Positions 60,151 to 64,000 of a stretch of 64,000 nt of DNA are shown here, one piece after another. Under the pieces are notes generated by a model. It did not search any database and had not been told where the DNA came from. It saw nothing but the letters and a program-made list of their open reading frames with translations. Made by a program: the position numbers and the translations under genes. The DNA is taken from positions 23,605-87,604 of the forward strand of contig JBGCEN010000084.1 of assembly GCA_045106435.1 (NCBI GenBank), written 5' to 3'. Numbering within the stretch: position 1 is the stretch's first letter; each line of letters begins with the position of its first letter. Source of the stretch: JBCCIM01 sp045106435 (lineage in GTDB: Bacteria; Bacteroidota; Rhodothermia; Rhodothermales; JAHQVL01).

Positions 60151-61146
60151 ATGGCCCAGTTTGATCTTGCTGTAGTAAATGAGCGCATTGCTAAAGAGAG
60201 TGCATTTGTAGAAGAGTTGGTTAATGAAATAGGCCGCGTTGTTGTTGGTCAGAAGTATATGGTAGAGCGATTACTTATCGGTCTGCTTGGGAATGGCCAT
60301 GTGCTTTTGGAAGGTGTGCCTGGTTTGGCCAAGACGCTGACTGTAAGTTCGATGGCTCAGGCGATCAATGCGCAGTTTCAGCGGATACAGTTCACCCCGG
60401 ATCTTCTGCCGGCTGACTTGCTCGGTACGCTTATCTTTAATCAGCGAGAGGGAAGTTTCTCGATAAAGAAAGGCCCGATCTTCGCCAATATCATCCTGGC
60501 CGATGAGATTAACCGTTCGCCGGCCAAGGTGCAGAGTGCGCTGCTGGAAAGTATGCAGGAACGACAAGTGACCATTGGTGACAAAACGTATCCTTTGGAG
60601 GAACCCTTTCTTGTGCTGGCTACGCAAAATCCGATTGAGCAGGAAGGGACCTATCCGTTGCCGGAAGCACAGGTAGACCGCTTTATGATGAAAATCAAAG
60701 TAGGCTATCCAACACGTGAAGAAGAATTGGAAATTATGCGTCGGATGGCGCGTACAGGGGATAAAGTCAAGATTCGGACAGTCATTGAGCCGGCGCAAAT
60801 CATCTCTGCCCGGAAGGTATTAAATGAGCTGTACATTGATGAACGTGTAGAGCAATACATCGTGGATCTTGTTATGGCTACGCGTGAGCCGGCAAAATAT
60901 AAACTTGAAAAATTGGAGCCGCTGATCGAGTTTGGCGCTTCTCCGCGTGCCACCATTAACTTGAATCTGGCTGCCCGTGCACATGCATTTCTACATCATC
61001 GTGCTTATGTGACCCCGGAAGATGTCCGATCTATAGCTAATGACGTCCTTCGCCATCGTATTGCACCCACCTACGAGGCGGAAGCTGAAGAAGTATCCAC
61101 GGAGCAGATCGTTACCCACGTTCTGGAAACTGTAGAAGTACCGTAA
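60151..61146 (+). CDS. MoxR-family AAA+ ATPase
   Basis: A 331-residue AAA+ protein of the MoxR clade. LEGVPGLAKTLTV is the Walker A, ILADEINRSPAKVQSALLES the Walker B with the MoxR helix insert, ATQNPIEQEGTYPLPEAQVDRF holds sensor 1 and the arginine finger, and GASPRATINLN is sensor 2. MoxR ATPases usually act with von Willebrand A (DUF58) proteins on maturation of complexes or stress response; those partners are not adjacent here. hprK follows 111 bp downstream. Confidence 0.92.
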   Translation: MAQFDLAVVNERIAKESAFVEELVNEIGRVVVGQKYMVERLLIGLLGNGHVLLEGVPGLAKTLTVSSMAQAINAQFQRIQFTPDLLPADLLGTLIFNQREGSFSIKKGPIFANIILADEINRSPAKVQSALLESMQERQVTIGDKTYPLEEPFLVLATQNPIEQEGTYPLPEAQVDRFMMKIKVGYPTREEELEIMRRMARTGDKVKIRTVIEPAQIISARKVLNELYIDERVEQYIVDLVMATREPAKYKLEKLEPLIEFGASPRATINLNLAARAHAFLHHRAYVTPEDVRSIANDVLRHRIAPTYEAEAEEVSTEQIVTHVLETVEVP

Positions 61147-61257
61147 TCAGGTCACCAGTCCACTGTGACGCATGCGTGTGCAGTGCTTTGTGGCAACTTG
61201 CTGGTTTTCTGTTTCAAAACATTGTGACGTACTTCTGCGAATCTAAGGCTGATTTTG

Positions 61258-62274
61258 ATGCGGCAAAAGTCTAAGGCATTTAAAAAAGAGTTTATTACCG
61301 TTGAGAAACTGATCTCCACGCTCAAAGAACGTGTTGAAATTGAGTTGGAAGAAGTAAATCAGGTTGATACGGAAGCGAGGAAGGTCACCGAGCAGGATCT
61401 GCATAGACCTGGATTGGCATTGGCCGGCTACATCGATTTGTTTACGTACCAGCGCGTTCAGATTCTTGGAAATACAGAAAGTCAGTATTTAGCCCATCTT
61501 GACCTTGATGCGCAGAAAAGAGCTTTTGAAAACCTCGTCCAGTTTCCAGTGCCGTGTGTTTTTCTAACGGAAAACAATGTATTGGCACCTGAGGCCGTAG
61601 TATTAGCCACAAAAGCCGGCATTCCTATCTACAAGACATCCACGCCGACAACCCGTTTTATGTCGCAGCTGGGTGATTTGTTGAACAATCATTTTGCGTG
61701 GCAACAACCTGTCCATGGCTCTCTGGTAGATGTCTATGGCGTTGGGTTGCTCATTGTTGGAAAAGCCGGCATTGGTAAAAGTGAAGTGGCCCTGGACCTC
61801 GTAGAGCGGGGACACCGGTTGGTTGCAGATGATGTGGTTGTGGTAACCAAGAGAGGGGAGAACCTCTTGATTGGAACGGGTACTGATTTAGTACAGCATT
61901 TTATGGAGGTTCGGGGTCTCGGCCTTGTGGATGTGCGGGCAATGTTTGGTATTCGAGCCATTCGATTCCAGAAAAGAATCGAAGTTGTTGTGAATATGGA
62001 GTTGTGGGATCCAGATGAAGACTATACGCGGATAAGTGTGGTTGATGATACACATCCAATTTTAGACGTAGACCTGCCTTTGGTTAAGGTCCCGATTACG
62101 CCAGGCAAGAATATTACGGTAATTTGCGAAGTAATCGCTATGAATCACATATTGAGACATTACGGCTACGATCCAGCCGAAATATTCTCCCAGAGGCTTG
62201 CTGATCAGATACAGAAAAATAAATCAGGGCATCCAAGTCGTGGCCCAGAATTTCTTGAACATGACTATGAATAA
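61258..62274 (+). CDS. hprK: HPr kinase/phosphorylase
   Basis: A 338-residue HprK. The N-terminal domain is followed by a P-loop GKAGIGKS (168-175) with the catalytic His153 in PVHGSLVDVYGVG upstream, DDVVVVTKRG, and the HprK signature EVRGLGLVDVRAMFG. It phosphorylates HPr at Ser in response to sugar state in Gram-positives; in this phylum, PTS-poor genomes still keep it for an unknown role. I start at the ATG at 61258; a TTG at 61255 would add one residue. Confidence 0.93.
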   Translation: MRQKSKAFKKEFITVEKLISTLKERVEIELEEVNQVDTEARKVTEQDLHRPGLALAGYIDLFTYQRVQILGNTESQYLAHLDLDAQKRAFENLVQFPVPCVFLTENNVLAPEAVVLATKAGIPIYKTSTPTTRFMSQLGDLLNNHFAWQQPVHGSLVDVYGVGLLIVGKAGIGKSEVALDLVERGHRLVADDVVVVTKRGENLLIGTGTDLVQHFMEVRGLGLVDVRAMFGIRAIRFQKRIEVVVNMELWDPDEDYTRISVVDDTHPILDVDLPLVKVPITPGKNITVICEVIAMNHILRHYGYDPAEIFSQRLADQIQKNKSGHPSRGPEFLEHDYE

Positions 62275-62806
62275 GGTAAATATGACGTAATTCTTCGCTT
62301 TTTTAAGAAATGAGTGATCAAACTTCTGTCTGGAAGTACGTTGGGACGATATCTACTTAGTAACTGAGTACAAATCTTGGCAAAAATTTTGTAAGAAGTT
62401 ACGTAAATGCCACGAATTCATGGATATTACCCTCTTTCGTGTCGCAAGATGAGACTTGCTGTTGACAAGGGGACCCCGCTCATTTATATTCATCTTGCCG
62501 TTAGTTAGGATTTTGAAAGCATAGAAAACTTTTTCTGTGACACATTGGTTACCCCTAGGTATTCGTGGACTATCCCCCATATAGTTCAGCCATACACAAG
62601 ATAAGGATATAAGTAACTTGACGATATAAAATGTATATTATATCGAATTGAATATCTGCATCATCTCCTTCGGGTGCTTGTAGTTACTGAATCTTTGAAA
62701 TTACCTCCGTGTATGCTTTGCCAGGCCAAAGACGGTATGTGCTGAACATACCTTTAAAATGAGCCTATGTTGGTTTGAAGTATTAGGTGGGATAAGAATT
62801 GCTCTT
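62275..62806. other. Intergenic region with a palindrome upstream of the M23 peptidase
   Basis: This 532-bp gap has no gene that I recognise. CGATATAA (62622-62629) and TTATATCG (62638-62645) form a perfect inverted repeat overlapping a TTGACGATATAAA promoter-like stretch (62618-62630), about 165 bp upstream of the next start. Confidence 0.45.
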
Positions 62807-63784
62807 ATGGCAAAGAATAGATATTACTATTACGACGAAAATACATTTTCTTTTGTTGAGCTCAAGCCGAAGCGATCTAAAGTAATTAAGAGATCTGCTT
62901 TATTGTTGCTTGTCTCATTGGTTTTGGCTGGCTTCATTAGCTGGGGCCTCGATAAAGTTATCGGGACACCACAGGAGCTTGCGCTAATCGATGAGAATAA
63001 TGCGCTTCAAGAGCAATTGACGCACGTTAGAGAGCGGATGAGAGAATTCTCCTCCGAGTTAACGATGCTGTCGCAGTCTGATCAAAACTTGTATCGGACG
63101 ATTCTTCAGGCTGACCCTATATCAGATGATGTGCTCATGCTGGGGGTTGGTGGTAAAGATTCGTACGAGAAGTTTGACAAATACAATCCGAATACCACAG
63201 AGCAGTTGAAAGCAACAGCGATGTTGCTTGATGAGTTGGAGCGGAAAGTTAATCTGCAGAACGAAAGCTACCGTGAATTGGCGTCACTTGCTGAAAAACG
63301 TAGCGATTGGCTAGTTCAAATGCCGGCTATTCTGCCCGCAAATGGCCGTGTTACCTCAGGATTTGGTATGAGATACCATCCGGTACTCAAAATCCGCAGA
63401 ATGCACGCTGGTATAGATATTCTTCTACCCAAAGGATCTCCGGTACATACAACAGGAGACGGTGTTGTGCTTGAGCGTGGACAGAATTCAGGGTTAGGAA
63501 AGTATATCAAAATTCAACATCCCGCTACCGGTTATACAACGGTTTATGGTCATCTTTCAGAGATACCTAAAGAGATGAAGCGGGGTAAGAAAGTCCAGCG
63601 AGGCGAGCAGATCGGATTGAGTGGTAATACCGGTTTGTCTACAGCGCCGCATCTCCATTATGAAGTGCGTGAAGCGAACCGTCGCCCGGTTAATCCAATT
63701 TATTTCTTCCTGCCAAGTATGACACCTGAACAGTACACAGAGATGTTTGCTGAACTCCAGGCAAATACAAGCTCACTGGACTAG
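62807..63784 (+). CDS. M23-family (LytM) peptidoglycan endopeptidase
   Basis: A 325-residue membrane-anchored protein. A cytoplasmic start (AKNRYYYYDENTFSFVELK), one membrane segment (about 32-52), a coiled-coil region (62-150), and a C-terminal LytM domain with RMHAGIDI (H-x3-D, zinc ligands), TTVYGHLSE and APHLHYEVR (HxH). The periplasmic enzyme would cut stem peptide crosslinks during growth or division. The start ATG at 62807 gives the N-terminus known for this family; a longer frame from 62759 adds 16 residues. Confidence 0.9.
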   Translation: MAKNRYYYYDENTFSFVELKPKRSKVIKRSALLLLVSLVLAGFISWGLDKVIGTPQELALIDENNALQEQLTHVRERMREFSSELTMLSQSDQNLYRTILQADPISDDVLMLGVGGKDSYEKFDKYNPNTTEQLKATAMLLDELERKVNLQNESYRELASLAEKRSDWLVQMPAILPANGRVTSGFGMRYHPVLKIRRMHAGIDILLPKGSPVHTTGDGVVLERGQNSGLGKYIKIQHPATGYTTVYGHLSEIPKEMKRGKKVQRGEQIGLSGNTGLSTAPHLHYEVREANRRPVNPIYFFLPSMTPEQYTEMFAELQANTSSLD

Positions 63785-63939
63785 GTCAGGCAAAAAGTTA
63801 GCAAATCCCTTTTAGTCTGCCAGTAGACGGTCGACAATTCTCATTAATGTAGGGCCCCTGTGGGAACCCCTTTCGCGGTAACGCGTGCCCACATCTCTCG
63901 AATCTTGTTGTACTTCTGCCATATAATATGTAGATATTT

Positions 63940-64000
63940 ATGGTAGATAAAATTCGCTTGCTTTTGTCAGAACGGTATGCTATCGTGCTGCGAAAGCCAT
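63940..64000 (+). CDS. Possible start of a further gene (partial)
   Basis: An open frame from the ATG at 63940 runs to the window edge and encodes VDKIRLLLSERYAIVLRKP. It is too short to identify. The next window would tell. Confidence 0.3.
   Translation, partial: MVDKIRLLLSERYAIVLRKP

Overview
The window reads as chromosomal DNA of a moderate-GC (roughly 47%) member of the FCB group, most likely Rhodothermota/Balneolota. The grounds are: several secreted proteins ending in type IX secretion (T9SS) C-terminal sorting domains with the 'YPNPFNPQTQF' style of start; a GWxTD-domain protein; the LPVELxSF/NNAGFE module typical of these secretomes; weak Shine-Dalgarno use; and HPr kinase without an obvious PTS operon. 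Nothing looks like a phage or plasmid backbone. The hexamer GCCGGC is strikingly over-represented throughout.

Layout. 1-770: N-terminal part of a MacB/FtsX-type permease. 770-2200: a REP-associated tyrosine transposase (RAYT) beside its inverted REP-like palindromes, then tRNA-Leu(GAG), tRNA-Lys(UUU) and a pyrophosphatase-fold protein. 2.9-6.4 kb: two T9SS cargo proteins, one a subtilisin-like protease, with paralogous C-terminal halves. 6.5-12.7 kb: aspS, a sodium/solute symporter, dut, and an Omp85-like barrel protein. 12.8-25.7 kb: polysaccharide region. A tight six-gene minus-strand run (Wza-type export protein, Wzz-type chain length protein, O-antigen polymerase/ligase, flippase, two glycosyltransferases) is followed by a T9SS cargo gene, a FkbM methyltransferase and a third glycosyltransferase.

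25.9-43 kb: ispE, an SH3-domain protein, a hypothetical, an SbcD-like nuclease, PBP1A, an LpxH-like hydrolase, two rhomboid proteases with an endonuclease/exonuclease/phosphatase protein, ispG, a seven-bladed FG-GAP T9SS cargo, and a full MacB/FtsX permease. 43-46.2 kb: a Tat-exported LD-carboxypeptidase, then a compact LexA-like / membrane protein / zinc-finger module with its own operator-like palindrome and terminator. 46.4-53.3 kb: a phosphatase-sulfatase pair, a YdeI-like protein, and a four-gene catabolic operon (2-hydroxyacid dehydrogenase, VOC protein, enolase-superfamily dehydratase, sugar isomerase). 53.9-64 kb: housekeeping genes (pgsA-like, ftsY, GWxTD protein, fmt, MoxR ATPase, hprK, M23 peptidase) plus a degenerate galactokinase-family protein.

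The most interesting signals are: the catalytically eroded galactokinase homologue between fmt and moxR; the highly iterated GCCGGC palindrome; the RAYT/REP pair; two long foldback palindromes (about 140 and 180 bp); the self-contained LexA-like module; an aspS terminator whose stem includes the last sense codons; and families of short intergenic inverted repeats, one of which encodes the end of a protein. Many genes lack a clear Shine-Dalgarno, so start choices usually rest on signal peptides, family N-termini and spacing.
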